From contig CANSAE010000004.1 in NCBI GenBank assembly GCA_947644595.1, forward strand, positions 124,001-188,000: a DNA stretch of 64,000 nucleotides. The letters are read 5' to 3'. The stretch is from an uncultured Clostridia bacterium (GTDB lineage Bacteria; Bacillota; Clostridia; Oscillospirales; Oscillospiraceae). Under the pieces are notes generated by a model, which was given only the letters and a program-made list of their open reading frames with translations, ran no database searches and was not told where the DNA came from. The translations under genes were made by a program, and so were the position numbers. Numbering within the stretch: position 1 is the first letter of the stretch; each line of letters starts with the position of its first letter. Below, piece by piece: positions 54,713 to 62,425 of the stretch.

Positions 54713-55750
54713 TTACCTCGGTTCATTGGTTTGCGCCTCCCCGATGGGAAGGATCACCGTGACGCACACGCCGCCGCCTTGGGCGTTTTCTATCAGAAGC
54801 TCGCCGCCGTGACGGGTCACGATCTCGTCGCACACAGACAGTCCGATGCCGTTTCCCCGGACATGGGAGCTGCCCTTATAAAATTTCTCTTTCACGTGGG
54901 ACAGTTCGTTTTCAGGAATGCCGGGACCATGGTCCCGGAAAGTGATAAATACCGCCTCGCCGATCTGCCGGAGTCCCACTTCCACGACTTCACCAGAGAT
55001 GCCATACTTCGCGGCGTTATCCAGAATATTCAAAAACACCTGGCGCAGACGCTCTGGGTCGCCGTTGATGAGGGGAATCTCTCCCTCCGGAACGTCATAG
55101 TCCAGCCGCATGTTTTCCTTTTTCAGCAGGTCGCCATAGGTCAGCAACGCGTCCTCCAGCTCGGCGGTGATGTCCAGCAGTTCCAAGGTCATTTTAAACC
55201 GACCGTCCTGGATGCGGGTGAACTCCAACAGGTCGCTGACCATATTAGTCAGCCGTCCGGCCTCCCGGCCGATGATTTCCAGCCCCCGACGGGAATCGCC
55301 GGTGATGCTCTCATCAAAAAGCATGGTCTCACTCCAGCCGGTGATGGCTGTGAGCGGGGTACGCAACTCATGAGATACGGAGGAGACAAATTCCGACTGG
55401 ACCTTCTCCGCCTCGCAGATCTTCATGGACATATCGTTGATGGCATCCGTGAGACCGCCGATCTCATCATCGGAGCTCTTCACGGCCTGCAGACCGTATC
55501 CCCCGTCGGAAATGCGCTGGGCAAGGTCCGTCAATTCCCCGATAGGCACGGTGATGCTCAGCAAAAACTGCAGATTCACATACGCCACCGCGCTTCCCAG
55601 CACCACAAACAGGCAAATCGTCGCCGTAGCCCAGCCCCTGCTCAAAAACAGATGCCCCAGCAGCCCTGACAGCACCAGCGCGCCGATGGAAATCAGCGTC
55701 GTCTGCGCCGCGCGGCCCTTCAGGCTTTTCCATCTTGTTTCGTGATCCAT
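54713..55750 (-). CDS. Sensor histidine kinase with short-loop membrane anchor
   Basis: 345 residues. Two adjacent N-terminal helices (about 18-36 and 41-66) with almost no extracellular loop, HAMP (67-118), HisKA with FVSSVSHELRTPLTAITGWSE (His127), and HATPase with ILDNAAKYG, DHGPGIPENELSHVKEKFYKG and GNGIGLSVC. The tiny loop suggests it senses the membrane or a partner protein rather than a soluble ligand. It follows the response regulator by 4 bases and precedes the DUF1385 gene by 3. Confidence 0.95.
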   Translation of the reverse strand: MDHETRWKSLKGRAAQTTLISIGALVLSGLLGHLFLSRGWATATICLFVVLGSAVAYVNLQFLLSITVPIGELTDLAQRISDGGYGLQAVKSSDDEIGGLTDAINDMSMKICEAEKVQSEFVSSVSHELRTPLTAITGWSETMLFDESITGDSRRGLEIIGREAGRLTNMVSDLLEFTRIQDGRFKMTLELLDITAELEDALLTYGDLLKKENMRLDYDVPEGEIPLINGDPERLRQVFLNILDNAAKYGISGEVVEVGLRQIGEAVFITFRDHGPGIPENELSHVKEKFYKGSSHVRGNGIGLSVCDEIVTRHGGELLIENAQGGGVCVTVILPIGEAQTNEPR

Positions 55751-55754
55751 TTAC

Positions 55755-56441
55755 TCAGGAACCCCACTTATAGCCGTAACCCCAGATGGTGGTGATATAG
55801 GCAGGATTGGTGGCGTCATCCTCAATTTTCAGGCGTAGCCGACGGATGTTCACATCCACGATCTTCAGTTCCCCGGCGTAATCCTCGCCCCAGATGGCGG
55901 ACAGGATCTCCGCCCGGGACAGAGCCTTGCCCGGATTGCTCATGAACAGGTTCATCAGGGCATACTCCGTCTGCGTCAAGCGGATGCGCTCGCCGTTTTT
56001 CTCAAAAATGCGGTTGGCCGGATTGAGCCGGAAGGGGCCGGAAATCATCACGCCGCCCGCATCATCCTGGGCATTGCCCAACCGGCGGAACAGTGCGTCC
56101 ACCCGGGCGATCAACTCCGACGGAGAGAAGGGCTTGGTCACATAATCATCCGCCCCAGTCATCAGCCCCGTGACTTTGTCCATTTCCTGTCCCTTAGCCG
56201 TCAGCATGATAATACCCGTCTTTGCGCCGGAAGCCCGGATGCGCCGGCAGACTTCAAATCCGTCAATCCCAGGCAGCATCACATCCAGTAATGCCATGCC
56301 AATATCCGGATTGTCCCGGAGCTTGTCCAGGGCTTCTTCCCCAGTTTCTGCTTCTACAGGCTCATATCCATTTCGTCTAAGATTGATGACAATAAAGCTA
56401 CGGATATTGGCCTCATCTTCCAAAACAAGAACTTTTTTCAT
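55755..56441 (-). CDS. OmpR/PhoB-family response regulator
   Basis: 228 residues. Receiver domain with LVLEDEANIRSF, phosphoacceptor Asp53 in MALLDVMLPGIDGFE, TAKGQEMDKVTGLMTGADDYVTKPFSPSEL. The C-terminal winged helix has IRLTQTEYALMNLFMSNPGKALSRAEILSAIWG and VDVNIRRLRLKIE. Start ATG 56441; AAAGGAG is 11 bases upstream. First gene of a nine-gene minus-strand run ending at cysS. Confidence 0.95.
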   Translation of the reverse strand: MKKVLVLEDEANIRSFIVINLRRNGYEPVEAETGEEALDKLRDNPDIGMALLDVMLPGIDGFEVCRRIRASGAKTGIIMLTAKGQEMDKVTGLMTGADDYVTKPFSPSELIARVDALFRRLGNAQDDAGGVMISGPFRLNPANRIFEKNGERIRLTQTEYALMNLFMSNPGKALSRAEILSAIWGEDYAGELKIVDVNIRRLRLKIEDDATNPAYITTIWGYGYKWGS

Positions 56442-56604
56442 ATCTCTCGACACTCCTTTGTAATGGGAGAGTAAACTTTTACATAGTTCAACAACTATAT
56501 CTTAACACATAATTTCAATAAATGGTAGTAAAAGATTTCAAAATATGATATATTTGTATAAAATGGAACAGAACAAAATTAAAAATCCGATAGGAGGTCG
56601 CCAA

Positions 56605-57177
56605 ATGCTGACATTATATTGCTCTGATATCCGTCATGCCGATGAGCGCAAAGCCCGGCAAATGCCCCGCAGTCCGCAAAAGGGCAGCGCTTTTGGCGTG
56701 TCTCTTCTGGAATATGCGGTGCTGCGGCAATGGAACATCCCTCTGCCGGCGCTCACCCCACCGGGTCACGGGAAACCGGCCTTTGTGGATATGCCCGGCA
56801 AATATTTTTCCATCAGCCACACCAATACTCACGTCATGGTCGCTTTGTCGGAAGCACCTGTGGGCGTCGATATTCAGACCCGCCGGAAAATCACGGAACA
56901 AAGCGCACGGGTCCTCATGGATGATACAGAATGGGAACAATTCGATTTCCATGACCTTTGGTGCCTGCGGGAAAGCCTGTACAAACTCAATGGTGCGGGG
57001 AATCTGCGGGATGTACTCCGTTTCCGCCGGACTGAAAACGGTATTGTATTCCCGGCCCCCGGTGTCACCGGCTTCCTCATTTCCGGAATCGAAGGCTGTG
57101 CCGCCGCAGTATGTCAGGAGCAAAACTTTCTTTTGCCGGATATGAATTGGGTGGACGCTGCCAAATTGTGCAAGTAA
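56605..57177 (+). CDS. Sfp-type 4'-phosphopantetheinyl transferase
   Basis: 190 residues. Sfp signatures: YFSISHTNTHVMVAL, APVGVDIQ with Mg-binding Asp89, and WCLRESLYKLNG (W-x3-R/K-E-x2-x-K; Glu123, Lys127). It loads the pantetheine arm onto acyl, peptidyl or aryl carrier proteins. AGGAGG is 7 bases from the ATG at 56605; the longer frame from 56545 lacks a ribosome site. No synthase gene is nearby, so its target may be the housekeeping acyl carrier protein. It is the last host gene before the mobile region. Confidence 0.9.
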   Translation: MLTLYCSDIRHADERKARQMPRSPQKGSAFGVSLLEYAVLRQWNIPLPALTPPGHGKPAFVDMPGKYFSISHTNTHVMVALSEAPVGVDIQTRRKITEQSARVLMDDTEWEQFDFHDLWCLRESLYKLNGAGNLRDVLRFRRTENGIVFPAPGVTGFLISGIEGCAAAVCQEQNFLLPDMNWVDAAKLCK

Positions 57178-57245
57178 TTTCATGGTATTTTTGAAAAAGT
57201 CAAGAGTAAATGCAGAAAAAATCAGAAAAATTTTTTGAAGGTAGG

Positions 57246-58283
57246 TCAAGCCGCTTCCGCAAGGTATCTTTCAAACAGCGCGCCGGACGTTTCAAAGCCC
57301 AAAATTTCGCGGGGATAGTTATTGATCCACGCTTCAACTCGCGCGACGTACTCGACGGATACTTGCCGGAAGTCCGTTCCTTTCGGAAGGAAGCGCCGGA
57401 TCATTTTGTTTGTGTTCTCGTTCGTGCCGCGTTCGTATGCGCTGTACGGATGGCAATAATAAACCGTCGTGCGCTTCCGCTTGCCCCTGCCGAAGATTGA
57501 TTTTTCTATTCCGGCGCAATCGGCAAATTCTGAACCGTTGTCCACGGTAATGCTCTTGAATACCTGCGGGAAGCGCCGCCCATACTTCCGCTCCAGCCTG
57601 TTCAGCGCCTTCACGACGCTGGCGGCGGTCTTGTCCGGCATTTTGATTATAATTTCCTGCCGCGTCAACCGCTCCGAAAGGACAAGCAAGGCTTCCTTCG
57701 TTTTCTTCTTTCCTTCGACGCAATCCATTTCCCAATGCCCGAAGGTTTCCCGATCGTTTATTTCCTGCGGGCGGTTCTCTATGCTTTCGCCCTTCGGCGC
57801 GCGGGCGGGCTTCGATTTCACTTTGTCATACTTCCGCTTGCGCTTGCCTTTCTGCGGAAGGTCTGCCCGCTCCAGCCGAAGGAAAACGCCCTTGTCGATA
57901 TAATTGTAAATCGTCTTTTCGCTGATCTCTGTTCGGAAGGTCAGCCCCAGCCGCTTGATTTCCCCCACGACGGCGGCGGGGGAATAGCCTTCGTCGGCGA
58001 TCTTCTTTTCGATGAACGCCGCCAATTCGTGATCGTCGCCGATTTTTAGGTCGCCGCCTTTCGCTTTCAACTGTTCGTCGTATTTCTGCTGGGCAATCTC
58101 CGGCGAATACCTCTTTTCGGTGGTTAAGTCGGAATTCAAGTGCATATATTCGCCCCGCTTCAATTCCCTGTAAATGGTCGTGTTGCACACGTGCAGCCGA
58201 TCGGCGATCTGCAAGGGCTTCAAGCCCTGTTTCAGCGCCTTTTCTATTTTTAGGCGGTCTGTCCACGTCAAGTGTTTATGCAT
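57246..58283 (-). CDS. IS30-family transposase
   Basis: 345 residues. N-terminal HTH: LTWTDRLKIEKALKQGLKPLQIADRLHVCNTTIYRELKRG. DDE core: WEMDCVEGK (Asp187), ITVDNGSEFADC (Asp248), RGTNENTNKMIRRFLPKGTDF (Glu289), the last being the IS30 signature. The protein is intact. The start is ATG 58283 with AGGAGG; the longer frame is not supported. I found no convincing terminal inverted repeats at its edges, so it may be part of the prophage rather than a free insertion sequence. Confidence 0.93.
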   Translation of the reverse strand: MHKHLTWTDRLKIEKALKQGLKPLQIADRLHVCNTTIYRELKRGEYMHLNSDLTTEKRYSPEIAQQKYDEQLKAKGGDLKIGDDHELAAFIEKKIADEGYSPAAVVGEIKRLGLTFRTEISEKTIYNYIDKGVFLRLERADLPQKGKRKRKYDKVKSKPARAPKGESIENRPQEINDRETFGHWEMDCVEGKKKTKEALLVLSERLTRQEIIIKMPDKTAASVVKALNRLERKYGRRFPQVFKSITVDNGSEFADCAGIEKSIFGRGKRKRTTVYYCHPYSAYERGTNENTNKMIRRFLPKGTDFRQVSVEYVARVEAWINNYPREILGFETSGALFERYLAEAA

Positions 58284-58301
58284 TGTCGTTCCTCCTATAC
58301 C

Positions 58302-58334
58302 AAAAAGAAAAAGGGCGGCATATCCTGCCGCCCT
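58302..58334 (-). terminator. Terminator after the HTH gene at 58343
   Basis: Minus strand: GGGCGGCA and TGCCGCCC around five bases, then TTTTTCTTTTT. Confidence 0.85.
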
Positions 58335-58342
58335 CCGTGAAA

Positions 58343-58609
58343 TCAATGTTTATTTTCGTATGCGTCTAACTGTTCGATTGTATCCGGATCGGTTATAATG
58401 TCCCGCAATGAACAGCCCAGCGCGTTACATAGTTTAAGCATTGTTGCCAGTTTCGCGCCGTTCAGATCGCGCCCGCCGCGTTCGTAGTCTTGCAGAATGC
58501 GGACGGAAATTCCCGCCGCGTTTGCAAGCTGTGATTGTGACATTCCCGCCGCTTTTCGTGCCGCTTGTAGCTTTTCGTTCCTGTACGCCACTTTTACGCT
58601 GATTTCCAT
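58343..58609 (-). CDS. XRE-family regulator
   Basis: 88 residues. Helix-turn-helix: NEKLQAARKAAGMSQSQLANAAGISVRILQDYERGGRDLNGAKLATMLKLCNALGCSLRDII. Probably a prophage or element regulator. Start ATG 58609 with AAGGGGG upstream (spacing about 9). A plus-strand promoter overlaps its upstream region (58624-58653), consistent with a divergent control region. Confidence 0.85.
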   Translation of the reverse strand: MEISVKVAYRNEKLQAARKAAGMSQSQLANAAGISVRILQDYERGGRDLNGAKLATMLKLCNALGCSLRDIITDPDTIEQLDAYENKH

Positions 58610-58623
58610 TTGCGCCCGCCCCC

Positions 58624-58653
58624 TTGACAAATTCTTGTTTTATCGGTTATAAT
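58624..58653 (+). promoter_or_regulatory. Plus-strand promoter upstream of the XRE gene
   Basis: TTGACA (58624-58629), 18-base spacer, TATAAT (58648-58653). It points away from the XRE gene. It shares ATCGGYTATAAT with the promoter at 59279. What it transcribes is unclear; the next plus-strand gene is at 59371. Confidence 0.6.
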
Positions 58654-58688
58654 AAAGACAACGGGTGGGGAAACCCGCCGTCTAACTG

Positions 58689-58805
58689 TTAGGATTGCTT
58701 GTTCTTCTTGTTCGGCTTAATGCTGATTGTGATACGCTCCACCGTTTCACTCTCTAAAGCCTTTTTGAGAAGTTCAAGCAATTCTTTTATTTGCTCTTCG
58801 GTCAT
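58689..58805 (-). CDS. Very small ORF (38 residues)
   Basis: MTEEQIKELLELLKKALESE, then TVERITISIKPNKKNKQS. An amphipathic acidic helix followed by a basic tail. AAAGGGGGTGCAAGA is a fair ribosome site. A perfect minus-strand promoter with an overlapping palindrome lies 70 bases upstream. No family recognised. The position suggests a phage regulatory peptide. Confidence 0.55.
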   Translation of the reverse strand: MTEEQIKELLELLKKALESETVERITISIKPNKKNKQS

Positions 58806-58875
58806 TCTTGCACCCCCTTTCCGGTGGTGTGTTCTCCTTTCTTCGTTTACTCGGCTTCCCCTTGCCTGTGATTAT

Positions 58876-58904
58876 ATTATACTGCATTTGCCGTATAATG
58901 TCAA
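58876..58904 (-). promoter_or_regulatory. Phage promoter with 24-bp palindromic operator
   Basis: Minus strand: TTGACA (58904-58899), 17-base spacer, TATAAT (58881-58876), a perfect match. Positions 58876-58899 form an imperfect palindrome (ATTATAC-GCA arms, one mismatch) covering the spacer and the -10. A likely repressor site. Confidence 0.75.
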
Positions 58905-58935
58905 GCCCTTTTCGAGAAAAAACCGGAAAAAATCA

Positions 58936-58972
58936 AAAAAATTTGCGGCGGGACAACCCCGCCGCTTTTTCA
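58936..58972 (-). terminator. Terminator after the HTH gene at 58970
   Basis: Minus strand GCGGCGGG and CCCGCCGC pair around five bases, followed by AAATTTTTTTG. Confidence 0.75.
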
Positions 58973-59215
58973 TTCCTCCATATCCAAAAGCCAAAGCACC
59001 GAAACGCCCAGCACCTTCGCAAACACTTTCAATTCAAAGTCAGAAACGAAGCGCGTTCCGATCTCAATTCTTGAAATGCTGTCCCGCTCCATGTTCACGC
59101 CCGCAATTTGCAGCTTCGCGGCTAAATCCTCTTGCCGCATACGCTGGACAACGCGCGCTTGCCGTATGCGGTCGCCGGAAATGTTCTTCTTCCCGTCATA
59201 ATCGTATATCTTCAC
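58970..59215 (-). CDS. XRE-family regulator
   Basis: 81 residues: ISGDRIRQARVVQRMRQEDLAAKLQIAGVNMERDSISRIEIGTRFVSDFELKVFAKVLGVSVLWLL, a Cro/CI-type domain with nothing beyond it. I prefer the GTG at 59215, which has AAAGGGGG 10 bases upstream; the ATG at 59236 precedes that site. It is divergent from the membrane protein at 59371 and probably binds the GCCGATCGGC palindrome in that gene's promoter. Confidence 0.8.
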   Translation of the reverse strand: MKIYDYDGKKNISGDRIRQARVVQRMRQEDLAAKLQIAGVNMERDSISRIEIGTRFVSDFELKVFAKVLGVSVLWLLDMEE

Positions 59216-59278
59216 TTTGCCGCCGCCCCCTTTCATGCGGAAGATTTCTGAACGGTGTGTTAATATTCCGCTTTATTC

Positions 59279-59307
59279 TTGATTTTACCCCGCCGATCGG
59301 CTATAAT
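59279..59307 (+). promoter_or_regulatory. Promoter with palindrome in the spacer
   Basis: TTGATT (59279-59284), 17-base spacer, TATAAT (59302-59307). GCCGATCGGC (59292-59301) lies in the spacer. It drives the gene at 59371. Confidence 0.7.
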
Positions 59308-59370
59308 TGTGTTAAAGGTCAGAACGGCGCTTGCGCGTTAAATTTTTCTGCCTTGAAAGGACGGTACAAA

Positions 59371-59955
59371 ATGAAAAAGCCCGTTATTGTAATGTGGAGC
59401 GTCGCGGCGCTGTTCCTTGTTTCTGCTTTCCCGATGTTTGCCGAAGGGAACGTCGGCGCGGGTGTGTCCGGTATTGTGATCGCTGCCGCTCTTGCCGCCT
59501 TCGGTTTCGTCAAAAACAAGAAGGCGAAGGGCAGCGCGCCCGCCGCTTCGACGGAAAAGCACGTTGAAGCCCCCGCCGTTCGCGGCGCTTCTGTAAAGAG
59601 TACGCCAGCAGTCGAACCGGAACTTCCGTTTGAATTCCTCAAAATGAACATTGCGGGCGTTACATTTAAGGACGGGCGGAAAAGCCGACAAACAATCCTG
59701 CGCCGCCTGTACTGGAAGGACGCGCCCTTCGATCACGACGAAGCGGAAGTAACCCTTGTTCGCGAAGAATGGGAAGGGAAGCCCGCTTTTGCCGTTATGC
59801 TCAACGGCGAAAAAGCCGGATACGTCCCCGCCGAACATACGCAATTCATTGCGGACAATTACGAACGCTGCGACGGTGTAACGCATATCGAAGCACATTG
59901 CGGAAAAGAAGATATTTACGGCGCGGAAATAACAATTCGCTTTCGGAAAAACTGA
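59371..59955 (+). CDS. Membrane protein with HIRAN-like domain
   Basis: 194 residues. Two N-terminal helices (VIVMWSVAALFLVSAFPMF and AGVSGIVIAAALAAFGFV) form a hairpin anchor. A linker follows, then a C-terminal domain: FLKMNIAGVTFKDGRKSRQTIL, EVTLVREEWEGKPAFAVMLNGEKAGYVPAEH. The pattern of a G-V-T-F start, L-x-R-E and GYVP resembles HIRAN domains. Family assignment is tentative. It is the only plus-strand gene of the prophage part and may be expressed during lysogeny, for example in immunity against other phages. Confidence 0.6.
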   Translation: MKKPVIVMWSVAALFLVSAFPMFAEGNVGAGVSGIVIAAALAAFGFVKNKKAKGSAPAASTEKHVEAPAVRGASVKSTPAVEPELPFEFLKMNIAGVTFKDGRKSRQTILRRLYWKDAPFDHDEAEVTLVREEWEGKPAFAVMLNGEKAGYVPAEHTQFIADNYERCDGVTHIEAHCGKEDIYGAEITIRFRKN

Positions 59956-59965
59956 ACCAAACAAA

Positions 59966-60003
59966 AAAATCCCCCGCAAGGCGCGAAGCCCTGCGGGGGA
60001 TTT
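59966..60003. terminator. Terminator between the HIRAN-like gene and the lysis genes
   Basis: AAATCCCCCGCA and TGCGGGGGATTT pair around 13 bases. It serves both converging units. Confidence 0.85.
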
Positions 60004-60086
60004 CTCATATCAGCGGGTGGAATGCCCGCCGCCGTCAAGCTGCCTTGCTGAAAGAGGAAAAGCGCAAGGCGGCGCGATCGGTGTTG

Positions 60087-60419
60087 TCAGTCTGCTTCCG
60101 GCGTGGTCGTGTCAAGAATGCCGATGTACGACGGAAGATTGAAAACGGCGGCTTCGATCAGCTTGTCCAAGCTGTCCGCGTCGATCTTGAAGCCCTTGTT
60201 TGCCAAAAACTCAATAACAAAGCGCTTCTTCTCTTCGCCCCTGCCGCTTCCGGTGTAAATCTGTTCGGCGGCTTCGACGGCGGCTTCCGCCCACAATTTG
60301 ATTTTCTCAAACTGCGCGACGGAAGTTTTGCTTTTGATCCACGGGATCACAAAAGCCGAAATGACGGCGGCAATCAGCGCCGCCAGCGCTTCAATAATGG
60401 TGGTAATGTCAAAAGTCAT
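60087..60419 (-). CDS. Phage holin (LLH family)
   Basis: 110 residues. One N-terminal membrane helix (IIEALAALIAAVISAFVIPWI), then a charged helical domain with FEKIKLWAEAAVEAAEQIYTGSGRGEEKKRFVIEFLANKGFKIDADSLDKLIEAAVFNL, the pattern of Phage_holin_6_1. It forms membrane holes to release endolysin. Start ATG 60419 with GCGAGG upstream. It lies directly after the amidase gene. Confidence 0.9.
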   Translation of the reverse strand: MTFDITTIIEALAALIAAVISAFVIPWIKSKTSVAQFEKIKLWAEAAVEAAEQIYTGSGRGEEKKRFVIEFLANKGFKIDADSLDKLIEAAVFNLPSYIGILDTTTPEAD

Positions 60420-60540
60420 GTTGAAAACCTCGCTTTCCTGTTCTGTGTTTGTTTGTGTACCCTCTTTCAATCGCACGGATATTCACACGGAAGGCGCGAC
60501 GGATCGCGCGCGTGTGATTATGCGTGTAATCAGCGTGTTA

Positions 60541-61545
60541 TTATGCAAGCGTCAGATCGTCCACGTTCACCGCCGCCACGACGATGTTTCCGAAGGTAAT
60601 AACGGCGCGCTTGCCGCTGATTTCCTTTACAACGTGTACGCGGTCGTACACGTAGGAGGCAAGGCTTCCGCCCGTGTAGGTGGGCGCGCCCTGCTTCAAG
60701 CGGACGCGGCTTCCCTCTGTGATCTTCGCCGCTGCGGGCGCGCTGGGCTTTGCTGCCGTCCCGCTCGAAGCCGTGATAAATGCGTCGGAATATCCCGCGG
60801 CTGATAGCTTCTTTTGTATTGCTTCGGCGTTCGCCTTGACGCTGAACGCGCCCACTTGCACCTTGTAAAGCGTCCCTTCCTTCGTGACGAAGGTATCGAA
60901 GCCCGCCGCTTTGACTTTCTTTTCAAGCGCCGCCGCGTTCGCCTTCTTTGAGAATGCGCCGATCTGCACCTTGTAAAGCGTTCCGGTTGGCGCTGTATCC
61001 GGCTTCGGCGGCTCTGCTGCGCCCAGCCGCCTGTTTACCTCTGCCGCGATCTCCCCGTGGCGGTTATACAGGTAATCGCCGGGGCAAGATTTGTTCGCGT
61101 AGTCCCTGTGAACGGTCATGTTGCAACCGTTTTTGTGGTTCACGCGGTCGCTTTTGTTTTCGCTCCATACCAGCTTTTTGATCCCGTTCCGCTTGCAAAT
61201 ATCGGTCACAAGATCAAGAAGCGCGGCGTATGCCTTTTCATTGACGGAGTAAGGGTGTTTTGTGTCGCTGGCAACTTCGATCGTGATTGCCCTGTTATCG
61301 TTCGCGGCGTTTGAACTGCACCACGAACGATCCTTTTCTTCGACGTACATTCCGATCCGCCCGTCGTTCCCGATCCCGTAATTGCTGGACGCTTCCCGCG
61401 AAGTCGGCGCGAAGATGTTTCCCAGCGTTTCGACGGAACATTGCCCGACGACGCAATGAATTGTAATTGTGTCGATCGCGTGATTTCGCGGACTTGATTT
61501 ATTCGGCGAAATCTTTGTGTATGAAACAAGATTGCTATTGCTCAT
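60541..61545 (-). CDS. Phage endolysin: N-acetylmuramoyl-L-alanine amidase with SPOR repeats
   Basis: 334 residues. Amidase_2 domain (about 10-160): IDTITIHCVVGQCSVETLGNIF, NRAITIEVASDT, and MTVHRDYANKSCPGDYLYNR with His and Cys zinc ligands. Two SPOR repeats follow (LYKVQIGAFSKKANAAALEKKVKAAGFDTF and LYKVQVGAFSVKANAEAIQKKLSAAGYSDAF), then an SH3-like end. SPOR domains bind denuded glycan. AGGGAGG precedes the ATG at 61545. Confidence 0.94.
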   Translation of the reverse strand: MSNSNLVSYTKISPNKSSPRNHAIDTITIHCVVGQCSVETLGNIFAPTSREASSNYGIGNDGRIGMYVEEKDRSWCSSNAANDNRAITIEVASDTKHPYSVNEKAYAALLDLVTDICKRNGIKKLVWSENKSDRVNHKNGCNMTVHRDYANKSCPGDYLYNRHGEIAAEVNRRLGAAEPPKPDTAPTGTLYKVQIGAFSKKANAAALEKKVKAAGFDTFVTKEGTLYKVQVGAFSVKANAEAIQKKLSAAGYSDAFITASSGTAAKPSAPAAAKITEGSRVRLKQGAPTYTGGSLASYVYDRVHVVKEISGKRAVITFGNIVVAAVNVDDLTLA

Positions 61546-61582
61546 TTTGAAAACCTCCCTTGAAATGCGAAGCGGGAACGGC

Positions 61583-61891
61583 TCATTCGTGCCGCTCCCG
61601 CTCCTGTACCTCTTCGATCCGGTCAATTCGTTTGTGTGCCTGTTTCGCGCTTTCCTCCACGGCGGTCAGACGGGAAACGAATTCCGTATTCGTCTTTCGC
61701 TGCTCCCGCTGTTCGGCTTTAATATCGTCGATCCCGCCCTTGATATAGCCGATTTCCGTTAAAACGGTCGCGTCCGCCTTCGCGTCGCCTTCCTTATCCT
61801 TGTCCCTGTTCCGGACGAAAGCAAGATACCCGAACACGATGGCGCAAACGGCGGATACAATCGAAAGCACGGTCATAAATGTTTCGTTCAT
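61583..61891 (-). CDS. Small membrane-anchored phage protein (XhlA-like)
   Basis: 102 residues: one membrane helix (MTVLSIVSAVCAIVFGYLAFV) at the start, then a charged coiled coil IGYIKGGIDDIKAEQREQRKTNTEFVSRLTAVEESAKQAHKRIDRIEE. This resembles hemolysin XhlA-type phage proteins next to lysis genes (orientation differs). Good ribosome site GGGAGGTAAAACCGC. Exact role uncertain. Confidence 0.65.
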   Translation of the reverse strand: MNETFMTVLSIVSAVCAIVFGYLAFVRNRDKDKEGDAKADATVLTEIGYIKGGIDDIKAEQREQRKTNTEFVSRLTAVEESAKQAHKRIDRIEEVQERERHE

Positions 61892-61897
61892 GCGGTT

Positions 61898-62425
61898 TTA
61901 CCTCCCTTCGACTTTTTCCCATTGCCACAAAGTTGGCGTGTCGGGCGGATATACGCAATCGGGCATATCTGCTTTTGCAAGATACACGCCGCCTTTGTAA
62001 CTGTAATACAAGCCTGAAGCGACGTTTACGACGATCCCCGTCGTTTCCGGATAGGGGATCGGATCGTCAATCGTGCCGGAAGCTGCAAGCTCCACCAGCC
62101 TGTAATAAGCGAAGGTCGTTTCGACGGGATACGCTGCCGCGTTCGATGTATGCGGCGCGACAACCTCGAAATAACGGTCGCCGTACTTGAAGATTTCGCC
62201 GATCGTGTTGTATGCGTGATTGTCCTTGAAGCTGTCGTATTCGATAAGCTCCGCCGATTGAAGGATCATGCCGTCGTCAATGATCTTCGTTCCTGCTGCG
62301 CGATCCTGCACGATCTGCGCCTTGAAGGACAAAACAAGAAGGGCGGCGGATTTTTCTTCCGCTGTCCTTAATTGCTGAACGTCCCTTTTCATCTGTGTAT
62401 TGCCGTTCTTTCCTGTGATAATCAT
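61898..62425 (-). CDS. Phage tail-associated protein, family not recognised
   Basis: 175 residues: an N-terminal helical part RDVQQLRTAEEKSAALLVLSFKAQIV, then a beta-rich part with YDSFKDNHAYNTIGEIFKYGDRYFEVV and a terminal GLYYSYKGGVYLAKADMPDCVYPPDTPTLWQWEKVE that looks like a small carbohydrate-binding module of the ChiC/CBM5-12 kind. Probably a tail-tip accessory or chaperone. Its ATG overlaps the upstream stop (ATGA). Confidence 0.65.
   Translation of the reverse strand: MIITGKNGNTQMKRDVQQLRTAEEKSAALLVLSFKAQIVQDRAAGTKIIDDGMILQSAELIEYDSFKDNHAYNTIGEIFKYGDRYFEVVAPHTSNAAAYPVETTFAYYRLVELAASGTIDDPIPYPETTGIVVNVASGLYYSYKGGVYLAKADMPDCVYPPDTPTLWQWEKVEGR

Noticed and set aside
57211..58945. Similar A-rich stretches near 57214 and 58922 (GAAAAAATCA then AAAAATTT) as prophage attachment repeats
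   Set aside because: Low-complexity sequence; the similarity is within what A-tracts give by chance, and both copies may lie inside the element.
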